From the NCBI RefSeq assembly GCF_910592395.1, contig NC_088319.1:12646001-12710000 (forward strand): DNA of 64,000 bases, given 5' to 3'. The DNA is from Lineus longissimus. Its lineage: Eukaryota > Nemertea > Pilidiophora > Heteronemertea > Lineidae. The translations under genes were made by a program, and so were the position numbers. The notes beneath the pieces were generated by a model. It was not told the DNA's origin. It searched no databases and saw only the letters and a list, made by a program, of their open reading frames with translations. Each line of letters begins with the position of its first letter. Position 1 is the stretch's first letter. Shown piece after piece: positions 35,501 through 44,800 of the stretch.

Positions 35501-36930
35501 CCTGGCCATATCATAGACAATACTGAAGTACTCAAGCAGACATGATCAATACCTACTAGCAAGAATTGATACTCCTACTAGATGTATTCTTGTGTTGCAG
35601 AAAAATCAGCCAATTCGAACATCGACTCTTCGCAACACCCATTCGCATCAACTCTCTGCGATGCCCACTCACCTTTCTGATTTTTCCGAACGCCCCCTGT
35701 GGACATTCTTTCTTGAAGAACTTCTTGAGCCGGCGCTGCTCTGGCTTGGACATGCCCATGTCGGCCAGGTCCTCTTCTTCCACATATTTCAATTGGCCGA
35801 CACTCGTTACCTGAAACAGGGATGGAGAGGAGTTCAGAGTGGGAATGCCAGATCAATTTGAAAGGTTACAGGTCATATTTTGGCAGGTTTTACAGCACAT
35901 TATACGTACATATCCACTGCACTGACAACTCAGGTCGAAGGAGGTGAATGGTGCCCCTGAGTGTAGTGCGTGTTGTCAGATTCATCCCACCACCCTACCC
36001 TACCATAAGTATCATTGGAAAAGTTTAACATCATTGGACGGAAGTTGGAACAAAATTCATGAGACATGCTCAGTCATATCAACCAAGACACGAAACACTC
36101 GGTCATCATGGAAAGAAGGCATTGTTGGATTGGTGGATGTGTTACAGGGACACACATAGAGCCAGAGTGTCAGTTCCTCCAGCTAAAACTTGTTCTGTCT
36201 GGGCAGCATCTAGAGCTACACAACACTGGGTCCAGACTGCACTCCATGGCATCCAGACCCGATGTCACCAGTAGAGGCATGCTACACCTCTTAAAGTCTC
36301 AAATCCCCTCATTGATGGCTGTCTCGTCCCAACTAGTAATAAAAGCCAATCAGTAATTTTGCTTGGATAATGTGTCTGGCTCGAGCAGAATGCGGTTAGT
36401 CATCAGCAGGGAGGGAGATTGTCAGTTGCGGTTATACATATTTTAGCACTCTTTGCTTCAAACCCGGTATAAGTGTCTCATTGAAGCCACCAGGGATTAC
36501 CATTATTAGTCATCAGGGTCATCGGCGGGGGAGGGAAGAGTGTCAACGGATACCATCACTGCGATCATTCATGCTAATAGAATGCAATACTGGGAGTCAG
36601 AGATAAGACTTGGAAGGGTTCCTTTAATTTTTAGATTGGTTAGGGTCAATAGGTCACTGAGGAGGAGGATGGTGCTGTTAGGCGGGGCTGGGCATGGGCA
36701 GGGTGTGTGATTCTGTTCATAACATGAAAGCTAAAGTAAAAGATTCTTCTGAGGGGCAGTTTGCAGTGTTATTACTTCTGTACTTTGCTGACTGAGGATG
36801 AGCAAATCAATCCTGCTTCCACCTTTAGGACTGCCCGCACACTAACCTTGAGATCATTCTTGAATGCATTGTAATAATGCTGGAGCTCTGCCTCTACGAG
36901 AAATTCGTAGAGGTCTTTGACTGTTCCCAT
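8304..36930 (-). CDS. TNK2: ACK/TNK2-like non-receptor tyrosine kinase (15 coding exons)
   Basis: Cytoplasmic tyrosine kinase that in known family members binds GTP-loaded Cdc42 and works in receptor endocytosis and signalling. Fifteen exons with GT-AG borders and matching phases join into about 1361 residues (human TNK2 has 1038). Order: SAM-like domain (about 1-70), tyrosine kinase (about 109-385; glycine loop GEGEFG at 115, Lys140, HRDLAARN with Asp248, DFG at 266-268, activation-loop Tyr279/Tyr280), SH3 (about 388-450), CRIB (488-502, ISGPQNDLRHTGHIG), a long low-complexity tail with PPPLPPR near 1126-1132 and a DPFW motif near 1220-1223, and a UBA-type C-terminus (about 1275-1355). SH3 after kinase plus CRIB and UBA is the ACK hallmark. 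The tail, mostly one 1.65-kb exon, accounts for the extra length. No premature stop or frameshift. The first coding exon has an acceptor at 36960, so a 5' exon is missing from this model. Confidence 0.95.
8520..11566 (-). other. TNK2 intron 14 with a dispersed repeat
   Basis: Intron between the last two coding exons. No further exon is recognised. Positions 9260-9338 hold a copy of a repeat that recurs at 47891-47970 on the same strand (shared AATGGGGAGTTTTG and GGCGGGAATAAG). The remainder is unremarkable AT-rich sequence. Confidence 0.6.
9260..9338 (+). repeat. Dispersed repeat, copy 1
   Basis: About 80 bp similar to 47891-47970. Both copies contain AATGGGGAGTTTTG, GGCCCGGT, AAAACCT, GGCGGGAATAAG and TTGATAAAT or CTGATAAAT in the same order, and a TAAAGG motif lies upstream of both. 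Two copies 38 kb apart imply a genome repeat family. No coding content is visible. Confidence 0.75.
11567..11624 (-). CDS. TNK2: TNK2 coding exon 14 (58 bp)
   Basis: Acceptor GTTTCAG, donor GTAAGC. With the two bases carried over from exon 13 it encodes KEQTSACDEVRLMQRVLSKE, residues 1271-1290, in phase with both neighbours. This leads into the UBA region and aligns in position with the segment before the human ACK1 UBA. The exon is too short to stand out by itself. Phase continuity and the family match support it. Confidence 0.88.
11817..13468 (-). CDS. TNK2: TNK2 coding exon 13: long disordered tail
   Basis: A 1652-bp exon with acceptor CTTACAG and donor GTAAGT, encoding residues 721-1271. 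It is rich in Ser, Pro, Arg and acidic residues, as expected of the regulatory tail of ACK kinases. Visible elements: a probable helix EREIDNAIALANEF near the start, a basic patch (RRERPKHYRQQRVKRQ, about 852-867), three short repeats of the form ERSPxSSIxEIS (about 917-956), the SH3/WW-ligand type PPPLPPR near 1126, and DPFW near 1220, which resembles AP-2 appendage ligands. Its GC content is clearly higher than that of the introns. An open frame continues upstream into the intron (MLYVLINF...), but a clear acceptor marks the true exon start. Confidence 0.93.
13469..16816 (-). other. TNK2 intron 12 with repeats
   Basis: A 3.3-kb intron with no further exon recognised. It holds a foldback at 15787-16032 and, near 15243-15318, a degenerate repeat ending in GAGAGGTTCCACTGTACTG, which resembles remnants near 37905-38030 and 56750-56773. 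Confidence 0.6.
15787..16032. mobile_element. Foldback element, about 246 bp
   Basis: The left end AGCTGGTTATCGGAGTCTCA is matched by its reverse complement at the right end (to 16032). Arms also share GACTTCATGAA, GAACTACGCCA and CGCCATCTTC. The left half contains a direct duplication of GAACTACGCCA followed by GGCAAGG and GGAACTGAAAAGACC, so the element looks like a foldback with one arm tandemly duplicated. It has no coding capacity. Its family is unknown. Confidence 0.8.
16817..17050 (-). CDS. TNK2: TNK2 coding exon 12
   Basis: Acceptor TTTTTCAG, donor GTATGT, phase 0 at both ends, residues 643-720. It begins SDFDLGPSLMDEVFKALSD and ends in a basic stretch ETRLKKFKHKL. It is part of the linker tail after the CRIB motif, with no catalytic domain. 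Phase-0 ends mean it could be skipped without a frame change. Confidence 0.88.
17274..17451 (-). CDS. TNK2: TNK2 coding exon 11, acidic
   Basis: Acceptor GACCACCAG (weak pyrimidine tract), donor GTAAGG, residues 583-642. It carries a run of acidic residues (EEVDEDDD) followed by a tandem near-repeat, FNFKMPDFDFKMPDM. I know of no named motif for this. Confidence 0.85.
17814..17982 (-). CDS. TNK2: TNK2 coding exon 10
   Basis: Acceptor CTTCTTACAG, donor GTAAGG, residues 527-583. It is Ser- and Gly-rich (SASLSRNEQNSVGTPSP, SVGGGSDRGSDEGS), compatible with a disordered phosphorylated linker between the CRIB motif and the tail. It joins in phase with exons 9 and 11. Confidence 0.87.
18067..18130 (+). 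repeat. Possible tRNA-derived fragment
   Basis: An A-box-like TAGCTATTGG (18075) and a B-box-like AGCTCGATTCCC about 33 bases later resemble an RNA polymerase III internal promoter. The match is weak and no tRNA fold was found. It lies in the 276-bp intron 9 and could equally be chance. Confidence 0.25.
18259..18426 (-). CDS. TNK2: TNK2 coding exon 9: CRIB motif
   Basis: Acceptor ATTTCCAG, donor GTAAGT, residues 471-526. It encodes the Cdc42/Rac-binding (CRIB) motif ISGPQNDLRHTGHIG at 488-502, with the conserved Ile-Ser, Pro and His-x-x-His-x-Gly. The usual Phe is Leu here. In known ACK proteins this segment binds GTP-Cdc42. Confidence 0.93.
18427..22738 (-). other. TNK2 intron 8 with a foldback transposon
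   Basis: A 4.3-kb AT-rich intron. It contains a complete foldback element at 19199-19662 flanked by TTA. Short open frames show no family resemblance. No additional exon is recognised. Confidence 0.6.
19199..19662. mobile_element. MITE with TTA target-site duplication
   Basis: A 464-bp element whose ends are inverted repeats: AGCTAAGCGCACACGG on the left and CCGTGTGCGCTCAGCT on the right, extending inward through CAACAAAATGAC and GAAAACATTTGT. It is flanked by TTA at 19196-19198 and 19663-19665. A 3-bp TTA/TAA duplication is typical of PIF/Harbinger elements, which suggests a non-autonomous Harbinger-type MITE. Internally the motif GCCCGTNTGCGGGCGAC recurs three times in degenerate form. No transposase is encoded. 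Confidence 0.82.
22739..22881 (-). CDS. TNK2: TNK2 coding exon 8: second half of SH3
   Basis: Acceptor TTTTCTAG, donor GTGAGG, residues 423-471. It encodes the C-terminal half of the SH3 domain, including GKTGLFNPGDVVPYAEMK, which corresponds to the GxFPxxxV end strand of ACK SH3 domains. The tail is basic (YRKTKINRK). The Trp pair usual in this part of SH3 domains is not visible (PELYRGC in its place), so the ligand groove may differ. Confidence 0.9.
23224..23430 (-). mobile_element. Foldback MITE, copy 1 (left arm partly deleted)
   Basis: A 207-bp palindromic element. Ends are GTGACCCGCTCTACC and GGTAGAGCGAGTCAC, arms continue AAAACTAGGCGCTTGTCGCA. It is flanked by AAAT on both sides (23220-23223 and 23431-23434). 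The segment TATTGTAGACCTTTTGTG appears inverted on the other side of the centre. Compared with copy 2, the left arm lacks the part around GGTTGATACGGACTTG. Its central loop reads as the reverse complement of copy 2, so the orientation is opposite. Confidence 0.88.
24845..25065 (+). mobile_element. Foldback MITE, copy 2 (intact)
   Basis: A 221-bp near-perfect palindrome with ends GTGACTCGCTCTACC and GGTAGAGCGGGTCAC, flanked by ATTT on both sides (24841-24844 and 25066-25069). It has no coding capacity and would form a single long hairpin. Strand is set arbitrarily relative to copy 1. The 4-bp flanking repeats are compatible with several DNA-transposon groups, so I do not assign a superfamily. 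Confidence 0.9.
25776..25882 (-). CDS. TNK2: TNK2 coding exon 7: first half of SH3
   Basis: Acceptor TCCTTCCAG, donor GTAAGC, residues 388-423. It encodes IKPEQVKAIKDSPP through YLEYKAHDIITVLDK. The pattern AHDIITVLDK corresponds to the NDVITVIEG strand of the human ACK SH3. It follows directly from the kinase end (LLPQ), as in human ACK1 where only a few residues separate the two, so no exon appears to be missing despite the 5-kb intron upstream. Confidence 0.9.
25883..30835 (-). other. TNK2 intron 6 (5 kb)
   Basis: The largest intron of the model. It contains a 12-base G run at 27749-27760 and a 23-bp minisatellite at 28511-28648. No exon or domain-bearing open frame is seen. Confidence 0.6.
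28511..28648 (+). repeat. 23-bp minisatellite, 6 units
   Basis: Six successive 23-bp units of the form CGGCTGGAGTCCTCCCACCC plus TGT, with a few substitutions per unit (for example TCTGGCCCGG in the fourth). It is intronic. The minus strand reads open across it only because the repeat lacks stops in that frame. Confidence 0.9.
30836..31115 (-). CDS. TNK2: TNK2 coding exon 6: kinase C-lobe
   Basis: Acceptor TTGTTACAG, donor GTAAGA, residues 294-387 (Trp294 codon split with exon 5). It includes APEC (the APE-type motif), SDVWAFGVTMWEMFSYG, PWAAMTGQQIL and the conserved Arg of EPTSRPKFSEL. These are standard tyrosine-kinase C-lobe elements and the sequence is most like ACK kinases. Confidence 0.96.
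31414..31511 (-). CDS. TNK2: TNK2 coding exon 5: DFG and activation loop
   Basis: Acceptor TTTTCAG, donor GTAAGT, residues 262-293 plus two bases of Trp294. It encodes VKISDFGLSRALG, then KDYYQ, then KLPIA. Asp266 is the magnesium-binding Asp of DFG. Tyr279 or Tyr280 corresponds to the activation-loop autophosphorylation site of ACK1 (Tyr284 in human). Confidence 0.95.
31832..32212 (-). CDS. TNK2: TNK2 coding exon 4: kinase core
   Basis: Acceptor TCTTTCAG, donor GTGAGT, phase 0, residues 135-261. It starts IQVAIKRL with the ATP-binding Lys140, includes the helix-C region DFLREVTVMHTIDHENIVR, the hinge LVTELAPLRSL, and the catalytic loop HRDLAARN with Asp248. Compared with vertebrate ACK there is an insertion-like stretch KMEPSPGPETTKEVPSM after the VAIK strand. 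Confidence 0.96.
32525..32704 (-). CDS. TNK2: TNK2 coding exon 3: kinase start, glycine loop
   Basis: Acceptor CCTGTTTCAG, donor GTAAGT, phase 0, residues 75-134. After a basic linker it encodes ITILKNLGEGEFGVVQQG, the nucleotide-binding glycine loop of the kinase N-lobe. Confidence 0.95.
32705..35672 (-). other. TNK2 intron 2 (3 kb)
   Basis: No exon is recognised. A tRNA-like A-box lies at 34068. The region 34985-35075 contains two similar GAGTCNNTGGGRTAGA phrases. The rest is non-coding. Confidence 0.55.
34068..34150 (+). repeat. tRNA-derived (SINE-like) fragment
   Basis: TGGCATAGTGG at 34068-34078 is a near-perfect tRNA A box, followed by GTAGAGCGCCACGCTCATAA as in a tRNA D arm and anticodon arm. 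The B-box position (GGTACAATCTC) is degenerate. This looks like the tRNA-derived head of an old SINE, not a functional tRNA gene. Confidence 0.45.
35673..35810 (-). CDS. TNK2: TNK2 coding exon 2: second half of SAM-like domain
   Basis: Acceptor CCTGTTTCAG, donor GTGAGT, phase 0, residues 29-74. LKYVEEEDLADMGMSKPEQ followed by RRLKKFFKK aligns with the human ACK N-terminus FEYVKNEDLEKIGMGRPGQ. This is the second half of the SAM-like domain linked to membrane targeting and dimerisation in ACK1. Confidence 0.95.
36847..36930 (-). CDS. TNK2: TNK2 coding exon 1: start codon
   Basis: ATG at 36930 begins MGTVKDLYEFLVEAELQHYY, matching the first helix of the ACK SAM-like domain; the donor GTTAGT follows base 36847. 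I chose this ATG because the family domain begins almost at the start Met. The exon extends upstream to an acceptor (CATTGCAG) at 36960, and the 30 bases between are open in frame (CASSEVAPGR), so an isoform with a longer N-terminus is possible. Confidence 0.85.
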
Positions 36931-36960
36931 CCTGCCTGGCGCTACCTCACTGCTTGCACA

Positions 36961-39900
36961 CTGCAATGACACAGAAAAAAGAGGAAAGGTTATTATTTAA
37001 CAAACTAATTTAGTCTTCGTTGATGAACTCACAGGAGACTGCATCAGAAGTCTTTGGCTATGTCACTGTGTCACCTTGCAACATCACAAAAACAAAAATT
37101 TGGGTCATTTACTGTTTCTTTTAACTTCCAGTACCACACTCAGGTTCATACACGCTGTGACGAAGAAAAGATGGCGCGTTTTGAATAGGGTTAATAATCA
37201 GTCAGGGATGATCCATAAGTATCAACGTGCATCACAATCAGACCAACAGTCTGGTTGGGTTCGACCTCCTTCCCCTCTCCCCTAATCCTACACTGGTATT
37301 TGAAGGACCTGAGAACACTGGTATAACCTTTGACTCCTTTCAAAACATTTTTCGGAGTGAGATGCACATTGATGTTACAGAACATCCCTATACCTGTCAT
37401 AAACCCTTTAAGAGCAAAACAACAAAATATCTGGTGACTTTTAAGGTAATGAGGCCACAACGACAGCCTACATGGCCAGCATGTACATGTACATGGTGAC
37501 AGCTGTGATACACTACCACTACCAGTCACTTCCGCAGCACATCCCTCAAACCCAACACATTCTAGGTGAAGTGCACTCACAGTCAGATAAATGTCAGCTT
37601 TTTTTAGCGCAGAGAGGAAATAAAACATCAGGATGAATGTCACCATAAAAATAACACCACAGGATTAAGATACTTGACTATCACAACAGGGAGGCTGGCT
37701 GGCGATGTCTCAAATGTCAGCAGAATGTTGTGGTTTACCAAGAGTCCTAGACAGTAATGAGGCCAATTTGAGGTGATGTGATTAAGTTGGTGACAGTCAC
37801 CGATGCAATTCTCAAGATTAACCCTTTGATATTATTAACATTTTACAAGTCTGAAATACTTTGTCAAGGTGACACCTCTGTTTAATAGCAGGAGACCCTC
37901 TCAAAGGACACTGGCTTTTGGTCCCAAATTGGCCATTTTCATTTAGTATGACCTCTGTAATCAGGACATTTCTCTATTATGGACAGCATTTCTCAGTCCC
38001 AAGGGTGCCTTAACTGAGAGGTTCCTCTGAAGAATCACTCATTGATACATTATGTTCCTCTACTGGCTACAAGGCCAGGCTACATGCAAATTGACAACCG
38101 AACGATTGGGTTGAGGTAGTCTGGGGTACCCCATTCTCCCATCAGACATATCAGACACACACCAACATGTTTCATACAGAACAGACAGAACTGATTTTTG
38201 AGAAATGACACAACGATATTGTAAGCAAGCAATAAAACGAGACGGTGTTGAATCAAAATGAAACCTACTCTATGGTATCCTATCCTCCAGGGCTCACCGG
38301 CAGTGACAGCATCCACTGAACACACAGCAGTACATGTACACACATCAACAAATGTACGCGCTATGTACATCAAGCCACGGTAATGTATCCAGTGTACATG
38401 AAGCTGGGCGGCGCAGATCCAATATACCGGTATTATTGATTACCGTAGGATCACAGAATCCACCTGACAGTAGCCACTGCGTAGATCCAATGATGAGTTG
38501 GAGACAGTAGACACAGATTTCATAAATTGACTGTCATGATTGAGCTTAAAATCCCTTCAATTCAATGTAAATTGAAAGAGGCTGACAAGGCTTAAACACG
38601 CACCACAAAGCTAAATATCCTACTTTTCCCCCGACGCCGGTTCCAACACAGGGAGTCAGCAGAATCCAGAAATTAAGAGTGAAGCAGTGCTCAATATTTG
38701 GCTAAAGTCTGATATGTCGTGACGATTTCCAGAGAAGAACAACTGCAGCACAACTTTGGCAGAGAAGCCTATTCACCAGCCGCTGATAGGACCCGAGGTA
38801 TAATGTAGTAAGGAGAGACACACATGACAGAAATATATGTATCCAAGTTGTGTCGCGATATCTCGAGCTTTGACAGCAACGAGAAAGTGATCACGGATGT
38901 ATTCCTGAATATGTCCGACATCCAGGGCTGAGTGAAATACCCTAGCTATCCTACGGGATCACGCCAGTACTATTGGCGAACACTACATCAAAGATTAGCG
39001 GAGGCGGATAGCGTAAAGATGAAACAGAGATGGCACTGGATCCTGGGATCGTATGAGATTTGCAGAGGTGGCATTCGCATTGATGTCGGAGTAGTAAATT
39101 AGATTAAGAGGCTCGTAAGTGTAGGAGCTTGAGCATCAGATTGGAGGATTAGATTTTGTGATGAAGACACAATACCAAGTGACATTTGTAACTGACTGTG
39201 CGTTGTAAGATCTATGTGAATGTGAAGCTGTGCAGTTGTCTTTCTTTCAGAGCTTTCACCTTTCCTAGCAAGGGATGAGAGTGACTGCCGGGTAGGCAAA
39301 TGACTATTGAAAAGCCGACACTCGGTAAGGGAAGGGCAAAAGCATAAAAAGCGAGGCATGACCACATTTTAAAAAGCTTTGTCTTTTGAAGGACACCAAT
39401 AATGACATTTCCTTTCGAGTCAATGAAAGAATCATGAGGGAGAGTTGGTTCCAAGGGAAAATCACCAAGAGAGTTTCAGCAGAAAATGGGTGAAAAGCAT
39501 CACCAGAATTGACAAGCTCTTTATTCACTAGGGTACCTTTGTCAGGAAGTCTCAGGTTTACACCAAAGACTTCAGTTACTTTTTTTCTAATTTACACATC
39601 TTGATCGAAAAAACTGCGACCGAATCATAATAATCAACACTTCCTTGCTGGCAATTGACTTACCTTCCAGGAACTTCTGATAACTTTTTAAATCATCCAT
39701 TCCACTTTCAAGGTGTACATCCTTGGTTTAACTCCTGGGCAGGATATTTACATGATATGATACCAGTGTTTACAGCCAGTTAGAAAGGTAGAGTTCTTAT
39801 TACTTGAAGTTGAGGATGAATGTGTCAACACCAGGAATAATTGGGTGCAAACGGATCATCATACCCAAGTGATTAGAAACTGAGATGAACCCAACACAAT

Positions 39901-41702
39901 TCACATTCAGCAAGTTTGTTGCCAGGTTTTATATTTCGGCAGGAGAACGAGTTTGGGTCAATGAAGGCAGCAGATTGGCCCAAGCAAGGGCTGTGGTCAT
40001 CACAGGTCTAAGGCAAACCTTTTCAACCACAGCAGCTCTGGCAACTCTGGAGTAAAGCAGTTCCCATCCACATCCATTCACACATTTCAGTTCAATCTGA
40101 CATGCTCAGGTGGCAGCACCTTCTCATACCGAGTGAGTAATGTTATTCATTTGGACGAGCTTTCTAAGAACAGGACCGTTAGCAATCAAATGTTCCTCTT
40201 CAATGTAGGCTTATAGGGCAGGTAGTCTTCCAGAATAAAGGCCAATATATTGATTCATACAGGGCCTAGGGCCATGCTTACAAGAAAACTCAACGACTAG
40301 CGAAAACAACCATAAGGAATGGCTCCTTCGGAACACTACATGACAATGACACGAGTCAAGTCCAATGAGACAATGCTAACAACCCCAGCCCGACATACCT
40401 CCACACTGTAGTAAACCCTCTTTTTTTAAATAGGGCCTACGGCTCGGCTTATCTTGGACACACCAATACCAGAGATCCCCAATCAAGTACGCCTAATTTA
40501 CGAAGAATATTAGACTTTTACAAAGAGGAATCACGAAGGTGCTATATCGAGTTTCAAGTGGCCATACACAAACACAGAAAACCCTAATCGAGTAGGCTTA
40601 ATTGACGAAGAGCATTAGACTTTTTCAAAGATCTGTCATTTTTGTAAGGCCAACTCATCAAGCCATGTGCCACTCCGCTGATGACAATGTAACTTCCTGT
40701 TTGGTTAGCCATTGACCTCTTACAAAGGAGAACACTCAACTAAAGATCCGTGCCATGTTGACAATGATTAACATGTTCGACCCAAGCCTGCCCACGAAAT
40801 TTTTACTTCCGACAGATTTAGGTTTTTCCAAAGGTTGGGCATCATGTTTTAGAAGTGTATTGTGTCCCAGGTCATGGAACTGTGACTCCAAACTACTTCA
40901 TGGTACCGAGCCTAGCCAAGGGGTCTTCACAGGTCCTGTGGTTCCTCCCCTGCCCCTGCCCTATGTTCTTTTTAAAAATTAGCAGCAGGAATTCACCTTC
41001 CATGATTTTGACTGTAGCAGAATGTGGGTCAACATATTTCTTTAATGCTTGGTCATGCATGCAGGAGCACAACTTCCGTAACAACATTCGTAGAACTCCA
41101 CCAGGGTCGCAGTGCCACACCGTTCAGTGTCACAAGACACATAAGGTTTTGGCCATACACCCTCACTCCCAGAAGACCTGCAAGTGCCATTAAATTTGGA
41201 ACCTGTTGGGGGTGAGTTTGGGGTTCCGCCTGAGTCCAAAATTGCAACAGAAAATCGCCAGCTTCAGAATGATCTGTTATTGAAAGATAGCAATAACTGA
41301 ATAATCATTAGAACGTAAGCGATACACAAACCATCCAGGATCTTAGAGCAAAGATACTTAAAAAAGCGATCAATGATTGAATGTTTGTGATGATTGGTGA
41401 ATGAGCGTAGCGCTCAGGTGTGATCTATTCTTGGCCAGCTGGTGCCAGCTGGATTTCAGGTAAAACATGTATCGCACCGATTCATCAATAACCGTGATCT
41501 CGACCAACCGGATGAGGGGCCTACAACCCTACAGCATTTTGTGGGTGTTCTCAACGCGGGATCCGGGTGCATACCAAATGAATGGAGCAGTTTTCCGCAT
41601 GCATGACTAAGTTGGAGGAAAGTACTGATGAGCTTGATGTAGCTCAGGGAAGTTTTGCCTGAGAAGTATTTCTCTCTGCCATAGTATTTGAGTAAAATCT
41701 GG
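36961..41702. other. Region upstream of TNK2, no gene seen
   Basis: The upstream 5' exon and promoter of the kinase gene should lie here or beyond, but they cannot be recognised without transcript data. CATGTACATGTACATG microsatellite tracts occur near 37483. 37905-38030 carries degenerate repeat sequence with GAGAGGTTCC. A 65-codon Cys-rich minus-strand frame at 41042-41239 is listed separately. Confidence 0.5.
41042..41239 (-). other. Unrecognised small Cys-rich open frame
   Basis: A 65-codon frame with seven Cys in its second half (spacing ...TC, SC, RC, ECC, SC, AC...) ending CMTKH and a stop. An acceptor-like tract (TTGGACTCAG) precedes the third codon, so it could be a terminal exon of an unseen gene. 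No signal peptide, upstream exon or family resemblance was found. It may be chance. Confidence 0.2.
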
Positions 41703-41830
41703 AGCTTCTGTGGACAAGTGGATCAAACTCTCCTATAGCTGTCAAGAGGCCCCTGGTTCAAGCCCCACTGTGGGCATGACACTCCAGGCAGGTCACTTTC
41801 TCTACCTAGCCCTAATTTACTTACTGGTTT
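41703..41830 (+). mobile_element. tRNA-derived SINE
   Basis: An A box TGGACAAGTGG (41711-41721) and a B box GGTTCAAGCCC (41755-41765) stand at the usual tRNA spacing. They are followed by GGGCATGACACTCC and then AGGCAGGTCACTTTCTCTAC, a phrase like the CTTGGGCAAGTCACTTTAC conserved in many animal tRNA-SINE bodies. The 3' end is not sharply defined. Confidence 0.7.
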
Positions 41831-44800
41831 TTTTGAGCAAACATAAACTTTTCTGCTGTGACTCTCATGGCTTTTGCACGTCTCTATGGAACCATGCAAG
41901 TTTTGCATTCTAAATACAGCATTCAGATATGAAGCACTGTCAGCTACATTTTAACATAATATATCTATCAAGATTAGTTTTGGAATGGCTCTAACCCGAA
42001 GTCGGTACATGTATCAGCCAAATACTGACTGGCACAAAATAACTTATCTCTTGTGCATGACTAACTCTGACAAAAAAGATGGTTGGTGCTCATGCTTTAC
42101 ATCTTGTAGTGGCCTATCTTCAGAGTCAAAATCGGATCTGCGGCCAGTGTAAAATTGAGGCAACAACATTCTAACCGCATGAGCAAACAGCCAATTTATT
42201 CCTAACCTAGGATCGAAAGTAGCTGCAGACATGTTTTATCACCTTTATAGGCTACTTCAGAATTTGAAACTACTAGCCTGGCTAGCGTCTGAAATGAAGT
42301 GGCTAAGTTTTACAAGGTTCGGGTAACACAGGTTGCAGTTTACGCCATGAGCGGAAATTCAATTATTATGGGGCTTGGAAGGTAGTGTTGGGCTTTGGCC
42401 AGCAGGATGAGAATCTTACGTTTGTAAACTAAACTGCAACATTTTATTGCTATTTCCAATCTCAAGATCTGGAGATTAGAGTGACGCCCAGCTTGATGGC
42501 AAAGTTGAATGACCCAGTGTGCCTGACTTGTGATCTTGAAGGTCAGCCAGTGCTCTGCATCTCAACCTGGAAATGGCCAAATGGTTTTCACAGATAGAAA
42601 CGTTTCTGGATTGGGATTAGGACCAGATGTTATGTGCTTTGAGACTGTAATACTTATATAATTATACAGTGATACCTTAACATTTATTTTCAAAAGACAA
42701 CACGGACATCGATAAAATTATTGGAAAGGTCAGAAACGTGACATTTTCCTCCACTCCAGGCAGACAGTCGGCCATATTGAACGGGGAATGTACTTTAGCT
42801 GCCTAGAAACGGCTCGTGTCTACACGTATCATAGCAACCAAATTCCCCTTCTCCACCGCTAGCAGATTATATTATCAAAGTATGCACCATGTGTTATAGG
42901 CGTCAGATTGGTTTCATAGAGGGAATAATAATCTCATCGAGAATTCGAGCAAAGCCAAAATACGCCATTTAACCCTCCAGATACTTGGGTTACCTGGTAT
43001 GTGTAGATGATTACATGTCATATCATGATATGACAGCCTAGAGTTGTCCAACTTTGGATGTGTTGGATGACAGAATTGGAGAGGTTCTGTGAGAAAGGAT
43101 TGGTCAAGAAAAGATGGTCGACCCTGGTACAACCAGACAGTAATGGAGCTGGTGAAGACCCACGGATGCTGCGATAAAAGTCCAATGGATTGAGTGGAAT
43201 GATTTGGATGGAGAGGCCAAGACAGACAGAAGTGGTACGAAACAGTGACAAGAAGGCAATGAGCAGGATGGTAGGCATTGAGTACAGGCCCCTGGAACCT
43301 GGCTTGGAAATCACATTTTAAGTCTAAAGCAATGCTATGTTAAATGTCCAGCTCACTGATGCTAAAACGAATCAGACTCTGAGGTGATCCTGCCAAGAGT
43401 GGAAACTACGACTTCTTCATTTTGAGCCAGCAGGGGCTCTCATTAAAGGCTGTTATAAACTCCCTCCCTACCACTGAAGAAGACTGGAAGACCAAACACT
43501 GACACATCAAATTAGCTATTTCAAACGGTGCCTTTGATTGAATTTGCACCAGTCCCAACCTTCTACAGTTCCCGAGGGCCTATAATGATGTTGCTGATGG
43601 AGGAGTAATGTGGTAACCATGGCAATAGTTTAGGATCAAGATGCAACAAGAAATTGAATTTGAGGTTGGCAAGAAATGATGGTGAAACAACTGACAGTAA
43701 TGATGACGGGTTTGATTCAGATCTGTGGGGAATCAGAGCAACAGTGCCAATTCATAACGTGAGAAGGAGAAACGATTTCTGCGTTCACTCTGGCTTCACC
43801 CATCTTGACCTACAATGTTTTACTACAATATTCTAAAACTAATGTTTGCCAGAGACCCCTATGCACAGGTGACAAGAGCGAACCACATTAGCTTTGTTTT
43901 CTCTTTACGGTTGACAATATAGTGTGTCAGGTAGCCCTATGAGATCTGATGTGCTGGTCCCAGGTATATTGAAAGAAGCCCCCACCCCCTCAACTCAATG
44001 GAAGCGAAAATGAAACTTTCACTCTTCTCATTCAAATGATGTGTTAACATTTCAATGTGATATTCTTTCAACACCTCAGAAAATAGCAGCCTACATTGTA
44101 GCTACAGAATTCCAATAAACAGTCCACTTAGTATTTTCAAAGTAGCAATAAAATGCAGAAATTATTTACCAGATAACACATTGTAAGTGCACATCGACAA
44201 GTGAGATTCTAATAGTTGTGTGCGGTGCTCAAATATAACGGCGATGAGATTCCAATACATTGTAGCTGCGACAGTGTGGGTCGAGTTAGGGGTTCATGCC
44301 CTCCAGCCTGCAGAGAACTAGTTCAATATTTGAAATCACTTGAGAACCAGAAACTATTTCTGGACTCATTTATTGTGTGTTTAGTCGCTGCTGCAAGTCC
44401 TGTTGTGATGCTCCCCCCCCCCCCCCCCCCGAAGGGTTGCCCGGATCCGGATGAAGATTGAAGGAATACACCAAGATAACCAGTTACATGTTGTTGACAG
44501 ATAGGCTAACATCCAATGATATCTAGGAATGAGTATCAGGTATCTTTGCCCATCTGAGAATGTTACGATAACATTTTGAATACAACGATAACATTTACCA
44601 GACTTTGATAAGCTCAGGCCTATTTCATGGTCATCATTTTTCTCACTGGGCATTCATCGGATTGTTCATTTCCTTCGGGAAGGCTATATGTTGTTATGAT
44701 AGAATAACTACCGTTTTTTGTCAATATTATTTCTGGCTTCTGGAAATGTTTTTAAAAAGCCCTATTCGAAATTGCAGTCGGGCCAACTCCCAAACAGTTT

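Noticed and set aside
44413-44430. Run of 18 C as a functional element
   Set aside because: A simple homopolymer without supporting context; the same applies to the 12 G at 27749-27760.
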